A stretch of DNA of 39,470 bases from an uncultured Microbacterium sp. (GTDB lineage Bacteria; Actinomycetota; Actinomycetes; Actinomycetales; Microbacteriaceae), in assembly GCF_947632095.1 (NCBI RefSeq), contig NZ_CANROA010000020.1, forward strand, positions 1 to 39,470, written 5' to 3'. The number at the start of each line of letters is the position of its first letter. The first letter of the stretch is position 1. Made by a program: the position numbers and the translations under genes. Shown here piece by piece: positions 1-8,735 of the stretch. The notes under the pieces are model-generated. The model had not been told where the DNA came from and did no database searches. It was given only the letters and a program-made list of their open reading frames with translations.

Positions 1-82
1 GACGAACGAGATCATGCGCCTCATCGTCGGCCGCGAGATTCTGAGACCCGCCGGCTCCGCGACGATGAGGAGGGCATCATGA
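1..82 (+). CDS. acyl-CoA dehydrogenase, C-terminal end only
   Basis: The second frame reads TNEIMRLIVGREIL and then stops at TGA 80-82. GTNEIMR-x-IVGRE is the usual ending of acyl-CoA dehydrogenases (short-chain/isobutyryl type). Only about 26 codons are in the window, so the substrate cannot be judged from sequence. The stop overlaps the next start as ATGA (79-82), which implies translational coupling with the 3-hydroxyisobutyrate dehydrogenase gene. That neighbour suggests an isobutyryl-CoA dehydrogenase of valine breakdown. Partial because the window begins inside the gene. Confidence 0.85.
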   Translation, partial: TNEIMRLIVGREILRPAGSATMRRAS

Positions 83-972
83 CCCGCATCGCGTTCCTGG
101 GCCTCGGACACATGGGCCTGCCGATGGCCGTGAACCTCATGCGCGCAGGCCATGACGTGCGCGGCTTCGATCTCGTGCCCGCCGCGCTCGATGCGGCAGC
201 GCAGGCGGGCATCGTGATCGCCGACAGCGGGGCGGATGCCGCATCGGCCGCCGATGTCGTCATCACGATGTTCCCGGCCGGCCGCCATGTCATCGACGCC
301 TATGAGGGCGGACTGCTCGCCGCGGCGCCCCCGGGAACCCTGTTCATCGAGTCGTCGACGATCGCCGTCGATGAGGCGCAGGTCGCGCATGAGCTCGCGC
401 TCCGGGCCGGGCATCGCAGTGTGGATGCTCCGGTCTCGGGCGGTGTCGTCGGAGCGGAGAACGGCACGCTCGCGTTCATGGTCGGCGGATCCGCGGAGGA
501 CTTCGCAGCCGCACTGCCGGTGCTGGAGATCATGGGTGCGAGGATCGTGCACTGCGGCGGACCGGGTCTCGGGCAAGCCGCGAAGGTCTGCAACAACATG
601 ATCCTCGCGGTGTCGCAGATCGCGGTCGCCGAGGCATTCGTGCTCGGCGAGCGGCTGGGCCTCGAGCACCAGGCGCTCTTCGACGTCGTCTCGCAGGCAT
701 CCGGCCAGTGCTGGTCCGTGACGACGAACTGCCCCGTGCCGGGACCCGTGCCGACGAGCCCTGCGAACCGCGAATATCGGCCCGGTTTCGCCGGAGCCCT
801 CATGGCCAAAGATCTCGGCCTCGCGCTGCAGGCCATCGAGCAGACGGCGACGGATGCCCGGATGGGACGCCTCGCGCAGGAGATCTACGCCCTGTTCGCC
901 GCCGGTGACGGCGCACGCCGCGACTTCTCGGGGATCATCACCGAGATCCGAGACGCCTCCTCCCGTCGATGA
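79..972 (+). CDS. mmsB: 3-hydroxyisobutyrate dehydrogenase
   Basis: 297 residues, the usual family length. It oxidises 3-hydroxyisobutyrate to methylmalonate semialdehyde with NAD(P)+, a late step of valine catabolism, in the cytoplasm. The N-terminus has the dinucleotide-binding motif GLGHMGLPMA (about residues 8-17). DAPVSGGVVGAENGTL is the substrate-binding signature, and GQAAKVCNN carries the catalytic lysine. KDLGLALQ near the C-terminus is also typical. The ATG overlaps the stop of the upstream acyl-CoA dehydrogenase. The enoyl-CoA hydratase follows after 48 bases. Other beta-hydroxyacid dehydrogenases share the fold, but the neighbours favour MmsB. Confidence 0.88.
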   Translation: MTRIAFLGLGHMGLPMAVNLMRAGHDVRGFDLVPAALDAAAQAGIVIADSGADAASAADVVITMFPAGRHVIDAYEGGLLAAAPPGTLFIESSTIAVDEAQVAHELALRAGHRSVDAPVSGGVVGAENGTLAFMVGGSAEDFAAALPVLEIMGARIVHCGGPGLGQAAKVCNNMILAVSQIAVAEAFVLGERLGLEHQALFDVVSQASGQCWSVTTNCPVPGPVPTSPANREYRPGFAGALMAKDLGLALQAIEQTATDARMGRLAQEIYALFAAGDGARRDFSGIITEIRDASSRR

Positions 973-1020
973 ACGGGCCGAAGCCAGGGCAGACTGGGAA
1001 CAAAACGTGAGGAGTCGACG

Positions 1021-1797
1021 ATGACCGAGTACGGGACGATCCTGGTCAGCCAGCGCGGACGCGTGGGATGGATCACCCTGAACCGCCCGCAGACCCTGAA
1101 CGCGCTGAACGCGCAGCTGTCGCGCGAGGTCGCCGCCGCAGCCCAGGCGTTCGACGGCGACGACGGGGTGGGTGCCATCGTCGTCACCGGTTCGGAGAAG
1201 GCCTTCGCCGCGGGCGCCGACATCAAGGAGATGGAGTCGCTGACGGCATCCGAGATGCTCGCCACCGACCACTTCGGAGCCTGGGATGCCTTCGCCGCCG
1301 CCCGCACGCCGGTCATCGCCGCGGTCAGCGGCTTCGCCCTCGGTGGCGGCTGCGAACTCGCGATGATGTGCGACATCATCCTCGCCGCCGACACCGCGAA
1401 GTTCGGCCAACCCGAGATCAACCTCGGCGTGATTCCCGGCATGGGCGGCACGCAGCGACTCATCCGCGCCGTCGGACCCTACAAGGCCGCCGAACTCGTG
1501 CTCTCCGGACGCATGATGGGCGCCGAGGAGGCAGAACGCTCGGGCCTCGTCTCCCGCGTGGTGCCGGCATCCGATCTGCTCGCCGAGGCCGAGAAGCTCG
1601 CCGAGACCATCGCGGCCAAGGGGCTCGAGTCGCTCTACGCGGCCAAAGCCGCGCTCGCCGCAGCGCTGGAGACCGGTCTCTCCGCCGGTCTCGCCCACGA
1701 GAAGCAGGCCTTCGCCGCGCTGTTCGACACGGCGGATCAGAAAGAGGGGATGTCGGCGTTCCGCGAGAAGCGCACGCCGGACTTCACCCACCGCTGA
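1021..1797 (+). CDS. enoyl-CoA hydratase
   Basis: 258 residues of the crotonase family, which adds water across 2-enoyl-CoA double bonds. [11 protein letters not shown] gives one half of the oxyanion hole. [12 protein letters not shown] and [20 protein letters not shown] carry the two glutamates equivalent to Glu144 and Glu164 of rat mitochondrial enoyl-CoA hydratase, so a true hydratase is likely. GAGGAG at 1009-1014 sets the ATG start. It is the third gene of a run with acyl-CoA dehydrogenase and mmsB, which fits methacrylyl-CoA or general short-chain hydration in valine breakdown. It ends ten bases before the convergent MarR gene. Confidence 0.88.
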   Translation: MTEYGTILVSQRGRVGWITLNRPQTLNALNAQLSREVAAAAQAFDGDDGVGAIVVTGSEKAFAAGADIKEMESLTASEMLATDHFGAWDAFAAARTPVIAAVSGFALGGGCELAMMCDIILAADTAKFGQPEINLGVIPGMGGTQRLIRAVGPYKAAELVLSGRMMGAEEAERSGLVSRVVPASDLLAEAEKLAETIAAKGLESLYAAKAALAAALETGLSAGLAHEKQAFAALFDTADQKEGMSAFREKRTPDFTHR

Positions 1798-1806
1798 GCC
1801 AGACGC

Positions 1807-2343
1807 CTACAGGGGCTCCGGCTGCGGACGCGGATCGGCGAAGTCGCCCGCGCCCTTGCGCAGCCGGGCGACGATCGCGACGAGGTCCGCAGCATCCTGC
1901 GGACTCAGGCCCGGATCGCGGAACACCTCCGCGTTCAGGGCCGCCGTCGTCGTCTCGACGAGAACGCGACCGCTCTCAGTGAGAACGAGCATCGCCGCGC
2001 GTCCATCGTGCGGATGCGGCTCGCGCAGGATCAGGCCATCGCGCACCAGGCGATCCGCCGTGCTCGTGACGGTCGTCGCATGCACCTGCAGCCGGGACAC
2101 GACGCTCGACAGGGGAAGACGGCCCTCACGGCTGAAAGCCAGCAGACGCAGCACCTCGTAGCGGGCGAAGCTCAGCGAGAACGGTTTGAGCGTCGCATCC
2201 ACGCGCGCGAGCAGCAACTGCTGCGCCCGCATGACCGAGATCACCGTCGTCATCCCCTCGGCGGCATCCGACCACCCATGCGCGACCCACTGACGCTTCG
2301 CCTCGGCGAGCGGATCGATCGGCAGGGGACGGGGAGCGGCCAC
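1807..2343 (-). CDS. MarR-family transcriptional regulator
   Basis: 178 residues. A winged helix-turn-helix core spans roughly residues 50-130 (LSFARYEVLRLLAF, then LQVHATTVTSTADRLVRDGLILRE, then DGRAAMLVLTESGR), with helical dimerisation ends. The start is GTG at 2341-2343. A TACCGT box lies six bases upstream, so the message may be leaderless. It is convergent with the valine-type genes and divergent from the SDR operon across 182 bases, so it could control either or itself. The palindrome at 2412-2424 lies in that divergent region. Ligand unknown. Confidence 0.85.
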   Translation of the reverse strand: MAAPRPLPIDPLAEAKRQWVAHGWSDAAEGMTTVISVMRAQQLLLARVDATLKPFSLSFARYEVLRLLAFSREGRLPLSSVVSRLQVHATTVTSTADRLVRDGLILREPHPHDGRAAMLVLTESGRVLVETTTAALNAEVFRDPGLSPQDAADLVAIVARLRKGAGDFADPRPQPEPL

Positions 2344-2349
2344 GCTCCT

Positions 2350-2355
2350 ACGGTA
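2350..2355 (-). promoter_or_regulatory. -10 box of marR gene, leaderless type
   Basis: On the minus strand TACCGT is followed by six bases and then the GTG start. This matches the TAnnnT extended pattern seen before many other genes in this window. AGGAGC also falls between box and start but is too close to GTG for a normal ribosome site. Prediction only. Confidence 0.45.
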
Positions 2356-2411
2356 GCGCCCGGCGCATGGGACTGCCGACGCTCAATATTCCGCGGGGTG
2401 AGAGAGCGGGG

Positions 2412-2424
2412 TTCCCCGGGGGAA
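2412..2424. promoter_or_regulatory. perfect inverted repeat upstream of SDR operon
   Basis: TTCCCC and GGGGAA flank a single G, a perfect 13-base palindrome in the 182-base divergent region between the MarR gene and the SDR operon. A TACGGT box (2446-2451) lies about 22 bases downstream, so the palindrome would sit near the -35 region of a promoter for the operon. The TTCC/GGAA half-sites resemble those of IclR-type operators. MarR or IclR are both candidates. Binding is inferred. Confidence 0.4.
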
Positions 2425-2525
2425 AAGCACCCGCACTATTGCTTCTACGGTTATAGGTACCCGGACCAGACGGATTCGCCGTGGGGGTTCACAGTTCAAC
2501 GAAGAACACAGGAGGAAACCGGTCA

Positions 2526-3284
2526 ATGTCTGATCTGAACTTCGAAAACAAGACGGTGCTCGTCACGGGCGGCGCCGGTGGATTCGGCTCGCAGACCTGC
2601 CGCGAGTTCGCAGCCCGCGGCGCGAACGTCGTCGTCGCCGACCTCAACTTCGAGAAGGCACAGGCCGTCGCCGATGAGCTCGCCTCAGCGGTCGCGATCA
2701 CGATGGACGTGACGGACGAGGAGTCCATCAAGGCCGGTATCCAGTCGGCGGTCGACACCTTCGGCGGCCTCGACGTGCTGGTCAACAACGCGGGGGCTCC
2801 GAACCTCGCCGGTCCGTATGAGAACACCACGAGCAAGGACATGGACTGGCTCTACCAGATCAACTACCGCTCCACGGCTCTGGCGTCGCAGTACGCTCTC
2901 GAGCACCTGCGCAAGTCGCCGATCGGCAACATCGTGAACGTGGCCTCCGTATCCGCGAAGCGCCCGCGTCCGGGCTCCGCGATCTACTGCTCGCTCAAGG
3001 CCGGCGTCGAAGCCTTCACCCGTGCTCTTGCGGTGGAGCTCGCCCCGGACATCCGCGTCAACGCCGTCAGTCCGGTCATCGCCGAGACCGGCTTCGTGAA
3101 GAACGCCATGGGCACCGACACGATCCCGGATGAGACGAAGGCCTCCATGGTCTCCGGCATCCCGATGGGGCGCCCCGCCGACATCACCGACGTCGCCAAC
3201 TCCATCGTGTTCCTCGCGAGTGACATGGCATCCTTCCTGACCGGTTCGATCATCGACGTCGATGGTGGACGGAGCATCTCGTGA
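2526..3284 (+). CDS. SDR-family NAD(P)-dependent oxidoreductase
   Basis: 252 residues, classical short-chain dehydrogenase/reductase. The cofactor loop TGGAGGFG is at residues 14-21, with NNAG at 87-90, serine near 141, and Tyr154 and Lys158 in YCSLK. D39 after the second strand (VVVADLN) suggests NAD preference. The start is set by CAGGAGGA at 2509-2516, ten bases before ATG; in-frame codons upstream look non-coding. It is the first gene of the catabolic operon, and its stop overlaps the GTG of the aldehyde dehydrogenase (GTGA). An alcohol-to-carbonyl oxidation followed by aldehyde oxidation is the natural reading, but the substrate is unknown. Confidence 0.88.
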   Translation: MSDLNFENKTVLVTGGAGGFGSQTCREFAARGANVVVADLNFEKAQAVADELASAVAITMDVTDEESIKAGIQSAVDTFGGLDVLVNNAGAPNLAGPYENTTSKDMDWLYQINYRSTALASQYALEHLRKSPIGNIVNVASVSAKRPRPGSAIYCSLKAGVEAFTRALAVELAPDIRVNAVSPVIAETGFVKNAMGTDTIPDETKASMVSGIPMGRPADITDVANSIVFLASDMASFLTGSIIDVDGGRSIS

Positions 3285-4741
3285 CGACGATCGTCGCAGC
3301 CGGCGCGGGCGCGCGCACGATCCCGCACTGGATCGACGGCGCCGCGGTCGCCGAGGGAAGCGCCGAGACCCCGGAGATCATCAACCCCCGCACGAACGAG
3401 GCGATCGGACGTGCTCTCTCCGGAACGGCGGAGCACGTCGACGCCGCTGTCATCGCGGCCCACACGGCGCAGAAGAAATGGGCACGGCTCTCGGCGCTTC
3501 AGCGCTCGGAGAAGCTCCTCGCGCTCGCCGGAGCGATCCTCGACCGCGCCGAAGAGCTCGCCGACTGGGAGGCCGAGGAGACCGGCCACCCCCGCGCCGC
3601 TGCGCTCGGCGAGATCCGGGCGGCAGCGCAGTACTTCTCCTACTACGGCGGAATGATCCCGGCGATGGCCGGCGAGACGATCGACATGGGGGAGAGCTAC
3701 CAGGCCTACACCCGTCGCGAGGCCTATGGCGTCGTCGGCGTCATCACGCCGTGGAACGCTCCCCTGAACCAGGCGGCTCGGGCCGCCGCCCCCGCGATCG
3801 CGGCCGGCAACACCGTCGTCATCAAGCCGTCGGAGTTCACGCCGACGACGACGTTCCTCCTCGGTGAGATCGCGGCTGCCGCAGGTCTGCCTGCCGGTGT
3901 CATCAACGTCGTGAACGGCACGGGTCCCGATGTCGGCTCCGCGATCGTGAAGCACCGACGCGTATCGAAGGTCGCGTTCACCGGCTCGGTGCGCACGGGG
4001 CAGGCGATCAGCGCGCTTGCGGCGACCCGCATCCTGCCGCTGAGCCTGGAACTGGGCGGAAAATCGGCGAACATCGTCTTCGATGACGCCGATCTCGACC
4101 GCGCCGCGCAGGTCGCCGCGCGGGGGTTCCTCGGTAACTCCGGCATGGCCTGCAGTGCGGGCACGCGAATCCTCGTCCAGCGCTCCATCCACGACGAGTT
4201 CGTGCCTCGCTTGATGGCGGCGGTGAAGGCCTTCGCCGACAGCGTCGATATGGGCCCCGTCACGACCCGTGCTCAGTTCGCCAAAGTCGGCGAGATGCTC
4301 ACCGCCGCCGAGGCGGAGGGCGCGGCGAAGAACGAGGTTCCGCTGGCCGGCAAGGATGCTGCGGGCCTGTTCATCTCGCCGACGGTCTTCACCGGAGTCG
4401 ACAACTCGATGATGATCGCCCAGGAAGAGGTCTTCGGCCCGGTCGGCGTCGTCATCCCGTTCGAGACGGAGGACGAGGCGATCGAGATCGCCAACGACTC
4501 GGACTACGGACTCGCCGGCGCCCTCTGGACCCAGGATCTCGATCGTGCGCACCGTGTGGCCCGCGAGATCGAATCCGGGCAGGTGTACATCAACACCTAC
4601 CTCGGGCCCACCATCGAGCTGCCGTTCGGCGGGCACAAGCTGAGCGGCTACGGACGCGAGAAGGGTTTCGAAGCCCTCCTCAATTACACGCACACCAAGG
4701 CGGTCGCCATCGAACTGGCGCCGTCGCCTGAGCGGAACTGA
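3281..4741 (+). CDS. NAD(P)+-dependent aldehyde dehydrogenase
   Basis: 486 residues, full-length aldehyde dehydrogenase superfamily. Catalytic Cys291 is in [11 protein letters not shown] and general-base Glu257 in LELGGKS; the asparagine of TPWNAPL and KPSEFTP of the cofactor pocket are present. The C-terminal EVFGPV and [16 protein letters not shown] motifs are intact. GTG start overlaps the SDR stop by four bases, so the two are coupled. It probably oxidises the aldehyde made by the SDR to an acid that a CoA-transferase could then activate. Eleven bases separate it from the ABC ATPase gene. Substrate not deducible; betaine-aldehyde-like and other hydroxy-aldehydes remain possible. Confidence 0.88.
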   Translation: MTTIVAAGAGARTIPHWIDGAAVAEGSAETPEIINPRTNEAIGRALSGTAEHVDAAVIAAHTAQKKWARLSALQRSEKLLALAGAILDRAEELADWEAEETGHPRAAALGEIRAAAQYFSYYGGMIPAMAGETIDMGESYQAYTRREAYGVVGVITPWNAPLNQAARAAAPAIAAGNTVVIKPSEFTPTTTFLLGEIAAAAGLPAGVINVVNGTGPDVGSAIVKHRRVSKVAFTGSVRTGQAISALAATRILPLSLELGGKSANIVFDDADLDRAAQVAARGFLGNSGMACSAGTRILVQRSIHDEFVPRLMAAVKAFADSVDMGPVTTRAQFAKVGEMLTAAEAEGAAKNEVPLAGKDAAGLFISPTVFTGVDNSMMIAQEEVFGPVGVVIPFETEDEAIEIANDSDYGLAGALWTQDLDRAHRVAREIESGQVYINTYLGPTIELPFGGHKLSGYGREKGFEALLNYTHTKAVAIELAPSPERN

Positions 4742-4752
4742 AAGAAGCCACC

Positions 4753-5547
4753 ATGTCGACGATGACGTACACGGCCCCTGATCTCGAAGCCGCCATCTCG
4801 GTTCGCCACGTGGCGAAGTCCTATGGCGATAAAGAGGTCTTGAAGGACATCAACCTGACGATCTCCGAGGGAGAAGTGCTGTCGTTGATCGGGCCCTCGG
4901 GGTCCGGGAAGTCCACACTGCTGCGATGCATGAACCAGCTGGAGGAGATCAACGGCGGAGCGATCCACCTCTTCGGCAAGAGGCTCGGATTCGAGGAGCG
5001 GGGCGGCAAGCTCCATCAACTGCGCGAGAAGGAGGTCGCGAAGCAGCGGCTTCCCACCGGCATGGTCTTCCAGCAGTTCAACCTGTTCCCGCACCTGTCG
5101 GTCTACGAGAACATCACGCTGTCCCCGCGAATCGCGAAGAGCCAGACGAAGGACGAGATCAAGGACCGCGCCCTCCACTTGCTCGACCGTGTCGGGATGA
5201 GCGCTTTCAAGGATGCTTATCCGCAGAGCCTGTCCGGTGGGCAGCAGCAGCGTGTCGCGATTGCCCGCGCGCTGGCCATGAACCCCAAGATCATGCTCTT
5301 CGACGAGCCGACCTCGGCTCTCGATCCGGAGCTGGTCGGGGAGGTTCTCGGCGTCATGCAGGACCTCGCGGAGTTCGGCATGACCATGGTCGTCGTGACC
5401 CACGAGATGGAGTTCGCCCGCAGCGTCTGCGATCGCATCGCGTTCATGGAGGGCGGCCACATCGTCGAGGCGGGTGCGCCGAACGAGGTGCTCGACAACC
5501 CGCAGAGCGACCGCCTCCGCAACTTCCTGCAGCACGTTGAGCGTTGA
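4753..5547 (+). CDS. polar amino acid-type ABC transporter ATPase
   Basis: 264 residues, with the Walker A motif GPSGSGKST at about 47-55, Q-loop [13 protein letters not shown], signature LSGGQQQR from about 160, Walker [15 protein letters not shown] and switch histidine in VVVTHEM. The pattern is that of the GlnQ/HisP group serving family-3 binding proteins. A weak ribosome site (AAAGAAG) precedes ATG 4753; a second ATG lies three codons on. It follows the aldehyde dehydrogenase closely and precedes the permease, so importer and catabolic enzymes share a transcript. It powers uptake of a small carboxylate or amino acid. Confidence 0.92.
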   Translation: MSTMTYTAPDLEAAISVRHVAKSYGDKEVLKDINLTISEGEVLSLIGPSGSGKSTLLRCMNQLEEINGGAIHLFGKRLGFEERGGKLHQLREKEVAKQRLPTGMVFQQFNLFPHLSVYENITLSPRIAKSQTKDEIKDRALHLLDRVGMSAFKDAYPQSLSGGQQQRVAIARALAMNPKIMLFDEPTSALDPELVGEVLGVMQDLAEFGMTMVVVTHEMEFARSVCDRIAFMEGGHIVEAGAPNEVLDNPQSDRLRNFLQHVER

Positions 5548-5572
5548 GCAACCGGAGCACGAGGAGAAGAAG

Positions 5573-6460
5573 ATGAGTAACACGTCTGTGAAGAAATCCG
5601 TTGCTTCGGATACTGCCGCGCTGCCCGACTACAACGTCGCCGCGGCCATCAAGCCCACCAACTGGGTCAACGTCGGGGCGTGGGTCGTCCTCGTCCTGAT
5701 CGCGCTCTCGATCGCCATCAACGTCGTCACCAATGAGCGATGGAAATGGAACATCGTCTTCACGTACCTGTTCGACCCCCTGGTCCTGCAGGGCCTGGGC
5801 CGGACGATCCTGCTGACGATCGTCGCCGGTGTGGTCGGACTCGTCGGCGGACTGGTCATCGGTCTGATGAACATGTCGCAGTCGAACTCCCTGCGCGTGC
5901 TGGCGCTGTCCTACATCGGGTTCATCCGCGCGATCCCCGCGCTGGTGCTGATCCTCGTCCTCTACTTCATCTCGGCGCTCTTCCCGACCATCGACTTCGG
6001 GATCCCGTTCCTGCCGCCGATCGTGCAGATCCCGACGAACAGCATCCTGAGCCAGTTCGGCGCAGCCATGCTGGGCCTGGCGATGATCGTCGCCGGTCAC
6101 ACCGCGGAGATCATCCGCGGCGGCATCATGTCGGTCTCGAAGGGGCAGACCGAAGCGGCGCGGGCCCTGTCGATCCCCCGATCCCAGGCGTTCGCACGAA
6201 TCGTGCTTCCGCAGGCGGTGCGTGTGACGATCCCGCCGTTCGCAACTGAGCTCATCACCCTGTTCAAGAACACCTCCCTCGTCTCGGTGATCGGATACGC
6301 GGAGCTGTTGACCGTCGTTCAGAACATCTACGGACGCACTTACGAGACGCTGCCGCTGCTGACCGTCGCCTGCATCTGGTACCTGCTGCTGACCATCCTC
6401 GCGATGATCGGGCAGTCCCGACTGGAGAAGCGCTTCGGACGCGGCTTCCAGTCCCGCTGA
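5573..6460 (+). CDS. amino acid-type ABC transporter permease
   Basis: 295 residues, with an N-terminal cytoplasmic stretch and about five or six membrane segments starting near residue 25. The EAA loop reads EIIRGGIMSVSKGQTEAARALSIP, typical of HisM/GlnP permeases. GAGGAGAAG at 5561-5569 fixes the ATG; upstream in-frame codons overlap the ATPase gene and are rejected. Only one permease is present, so a homodimer is likely. The second binding protein at 15469 may share this channel. Confidence 0.9.
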   Translation: MSNTSVKKSVASDTAALPDYNVAAAIKPTNWVNVGAWVVLVLIALSIAINVVTNERWKWNIVFTYLFDPLVLQGLGRTILLTIVAGVVGLVGGLVIGLMNMSQSNSLRVLALSYIGFIRAIPALVLILVLYFISALFPTIDFGIPFLPPIVQIPTNSILSQFGAAMLGLAMIVAGHTAEIIRGGIMSVSKGQTEAARALSIPRSQAFARIVLPQAVRVTIPPFATELITLFKNTSLVSVIGYAELLTVVQNIYGRTYETLPLLTVACIWYLLLTILAMIGQSRLEKRFGRGFQSR

Positions 6461-6531
6461 TCCATCCCTCACCAACCACCGGCGCGGGTGGATGGACCTC
6501 CCGTGCCCTCACACCTGACAAGGAAGTCATC

Positions 6532-7431
6532 GTGCACACGAAAACCTTCACGCGAATCCTCGGCGTCGGTGCGGCAGTCGCGCTCATGACCGGAACCCTG
6601 GCGGCCTGTTCCAGCAACGAACCCGTCGCCGAGTCGATCGACTTCTACGGTCACACCGTGGAGTTCAACCAGGAGCTGGCCGACCGGGTGCCGGCGGATT
6701 GGAAGAACGAGATCACCGTCCCCCTTCAGGTCCTCCGGCCGAACATGTTCGTCGATGAGGCGGGCAAGAACGTCGGTATGCAGCCGGACCTCGTCAACGC
6801 GATCGCCACGAAGCTCGGGGTTTCCGTCGACATGGAGGTCGCTCCTTTCGACGCGCAGGTGCCGGGTGTCCAATCCGGTCAGTACGCCTTCACGACCGCG
6901 ACGGGCGACTTCCCTGCGCGGCAGGAAGTGCTCACGATGGTCGACTACACGATCGCCGGGCTCGGCTGGCTCGCGAAGGCGGATTCGGGCTTCTCGAGCA
7001 TCGATGACATCTGCGGGCTCACGATCGGCGTCGCCAAGGGCACGAACCAGGAGGTGCGTGCGGAAGAGATCGTCGAGGACTGCGACAGCAAGGGCATTCC
7101 GGGCACCGAGATCATTGGTTTCTCGAACACGCTCATGACGGTCCCGCTCGAGGCTGATCGCATCGACGTCACCTACGACTCGATCTCGTCTGTCGTGTAC
7201 TTCGCGGCCAATGAGTCCGACAAATTCACCATGGTCGGAGACCCGATCCACGATGCGCCGATCGCCTTCGGCGTCGTCGCCGGTGAGGACGAGAAGGCGG
7301 AACTGCTGCGCGACACGATCAAGGAGCTCATGGACGAGGGCGTCTACACGGCGATCTTCGAACAGTGGCAGCTGCAGGACCTGATGCTCGATGACGTTGC
7401 CATCAACGGCGGCCCGGACATCCTGAATTGA
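6532..7431 (+). CDS. ABC transporter substrate-binding lipoprotein (family 3), copy 1
   Basis: 299 residues. A Sec signal peptide with lipobox LAAC makes Cys26 the lipidated residue, so the protein is anchored outside the membrane. The rest is a family-3 solute-binding fold. ARQEVLTMVDY matches the position where amino-acid receptors carry the arginine that grips the ligand carboxylate, and RIDVTYDS matches the later aspartate region. Start GTG with AAGGAAG at 6520-6526. The 71 bases before it hold overlapping weak inverted repeats. A paralogue lies at 15469-16380, with the shared string ITVPLEA-x-RIDV. Ligand unknown but probably carboxylated. Confidence 0.9.
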   Translation: MHTKTFTRILGVGAAVALMTGTLAACSSNEPVAESIDFYGHTVEFNQELADRVPADWKNEITVPLQVLRPNMFVDEAGKNVGMQPDLVNAIATKLGVSVDMEVAPFDAQVPGVQSGQYAFTTATGDFPARQEVLTMVDYTIAGLGWLAKADSGFSSIDDICGLTIGVAKGTNQEVRAEEIVEDCDSKGIPGTEIIGFSNTLMTVPLEADRIDVTYDSISSVVYFAANESDKFTMVGDPIHDAPIAFGVVAGEDEKAELLRDTIKELMDEGVYTAIFEQWQLQDLMLDDVAINGGPDILN

Positions 7432-7446
7432 TCATGCGCATCCAGA

Positions 7447-7469
7447 CGGAATCGATCGATTGAATTCCG
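7447..7469. promoter_or_regulatory. inverted repeat CGGAAT-N11-ATTCCG
   Basis: Perfect six-base arms flank 11 bases that themselves contain ATCGATCGAT. It lies between the binding-protein gene and the acyl-CoA dehydrogenase operon. The GGAAT/ATTCC half-sites recur at 15365-15380 (AGAAT-N6-ATTCT), near the IclR-linked divergent promoter. A regulator site is an inference. Confidence 0.35.
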
Positions 7470-7480
7470 CTGGATGCGAC

Positions 7481-7504
7481 GGGTGGCTCCCCGGGGAGCC
7501 ACCC
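7481..7504. terminator. 24-base perfect palindrome, probable terminator or attenuator
   Basis: GGGTGGCTCCCC and its exact complement GGGGAGCCACCC are directly joined. As RNA this gives a ten-pair GC-rich stem with a CCGG loop. No U-tract follows, which is common for actinobacterial terminators. It lies 49 bases after the binding-protein stop and 41 bases before the acyl-CoA dehydrogenase start, so it would separate transport from enzyme genes. A protein-binding operator is the alternative. Confidence 0.55.
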
Positions 7505-7545
7505 CCGAATTAACTGGGCTCAGACAGACACAGAGAGGTGACGAC

Positions 7546-8733
7546 ATGGCACACAAGATCGCTTCGTCCGCGTACGGATTGACCGAGGAGCAGCTGTCGA
7601 TCCGCGACGCGATCGACCAGCTCTGCAAGCCCTTCGACGACGAATACTGGCGCAAGGGGGACCGCGAGCGCTCCTACCCGACCGAGATGGTCGACGCGCT
7701 GTACGAAGAGGGCTGGATGAGCATGCTCATCCCGAGCGAATACGGCGGAGGCGGCGCCAGCATCTCGGATGCGGCGGTCGTGCTCGAGCAGCTCGAGCGC
7801 AACGGATGCCATGCCGGTGCCGTTCGCGCCGGCATGTACACGATGGGCAGCATTCTGCGTCACGGCAGCGAAGAGCAGAAGAACCGCTTCCTGCCGCAGA
7901 TCGCCGATGGCACCCTGCGCCTGCAGTCCTTCGGCGTGACCGAGCCGGATGCCGGTTCGGACACCACGCGCATCCGCACGTTCGCCGTCCGTGAGGGCGA
8001 CAAGTACATCGTCAACGGCAGCAAGATCTTCACCTCCCGCGTGCAGCACTCCGACATGATCCTGCTGCTCACACGGACCACGAACCGCGAGGACGCCGCG
8101 AAGCCGTCGGCGGGCATGACCACGTTCCTGGTGGATCTCAATGAGGCGCAGGAGAAGGGCTGGATCGTGGCGAACCCGATCCGCACGATGGTCAACCACG
8201 AGACCAACGAACTGACGATCACCAACCTCGAGGTGCCGGTCGAGAACCGCATCGGTGAAGAGGGCGAGGGATTCAAGGTCATCCTCTCCGGCATGAACGC
8301 GGAGCGGATCCTCGCGACCTCGGAGTACATCGGCCAGGGCATGCACCTTCTCGGGCGCGCTGCGCAGTACGCGAACGAGCGTGAGGTCTTCGGCCGCCCG
8401 ATCGGTATGAATCAGGGGATCCAGTTCCCGATCGCGCAGGCCTATGCCGAGTTGGAGGCGGCCTCGCTGATGCGTTGGCGCGCCGCCGACATGTACGCGG
8501 CGGGGGACAACCCGCGTTTTGAGGTCAACGGCGCGAAGCTGCTGGCCAGCCAGGCCCTGTGGAACGCGGCGAACGCGGCGTTCGACACCTTCGGCGGCTA
8601 CGCCGTGGCCGAGGAGTACGGCATCGAGCGGCACTTCCGCGAGGCGAAGCTCCCCTCGATCGCTCCGGTCAGCAACAACGTGGTGCTCGCGGGCATCGCG
8701 CACGGCACACTCGGCCTGCCCAAGTCCTTCTGA
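7546..8733 (+). CDS. acyl-CoA dehydrogenase
   Basis: 395 residues, FAD enzyme family that forms 2-enoyl-CoA and passes electrons to ETF. FGVTEPDAGSDTTRIRTFAV is the acyl-CoA/FAD signature; GGYAVAEEYGIERHFREAKL the second signature. The usual YEGT-x-EI string with the MCAD-type catalytic glutamate is missing: the C-terminus reads SIAPVSNNVV and ends LGLPKSF. AGAGAGGTGA just upstream fits ATG 7546; earlier in-frame codons run through the palindrome and are rejected. Two bases separate it from the MmgE/PrpD gene. etfBA downstream at 18244 provides a ready electron acceptor. Substrate unknown. Confidence 0.88.
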   Translation: MAHKIASSAYGLTEEQLSIRDAIDQLCKPFDDEYWRKGDRERSYPTEMVDALYEEGWMSMLIPSEYGGGGASISDAAVVLEQLERNGCHAGAVRAGMYTMGSILRHGSEEQKNRFLPQIADGTLRLQSFGVTEPDAGSDTTRIRTFAVREGDKYIVNGSKIFTSRVQHSDMILLLTRTTNREDAAKPSAGMTTFLVDLNEAQEKGWIVANPIRTMVNHETNELTITNLEVPVENRIGEEGEGFKVILSGMNAERILATSEYIGQGMHLLGRAAQYANEREVFGRPIGMNQGIQFPIAQAYAELEAASLMRWRAADMYAAGDNPRFEVNGAKLLASQALWNAANAAFDTFGGYAVAEEYGIERHFREAKLPSIAPVSNNVVLAGIAHGTLGLPKSF

Positions 8734-8735
8734 GC

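Noticed and set aside
2984..4693. A 569-codon open frame antisense to the SDR and aldehyde dehydrogenase genes.
   Set aside because: Low-complexity charged translation without motifs; shadow of high-GC third positions.
6462..6495. Overlapping repeats CCATCC/GGATGG and CCACC/GGTGG between permease and binding-protein genes.
   Set aside because: They share bases, have short arms and no clear loop preference; a processing or attenuation hairpin is possible but not supported enough to annotate.
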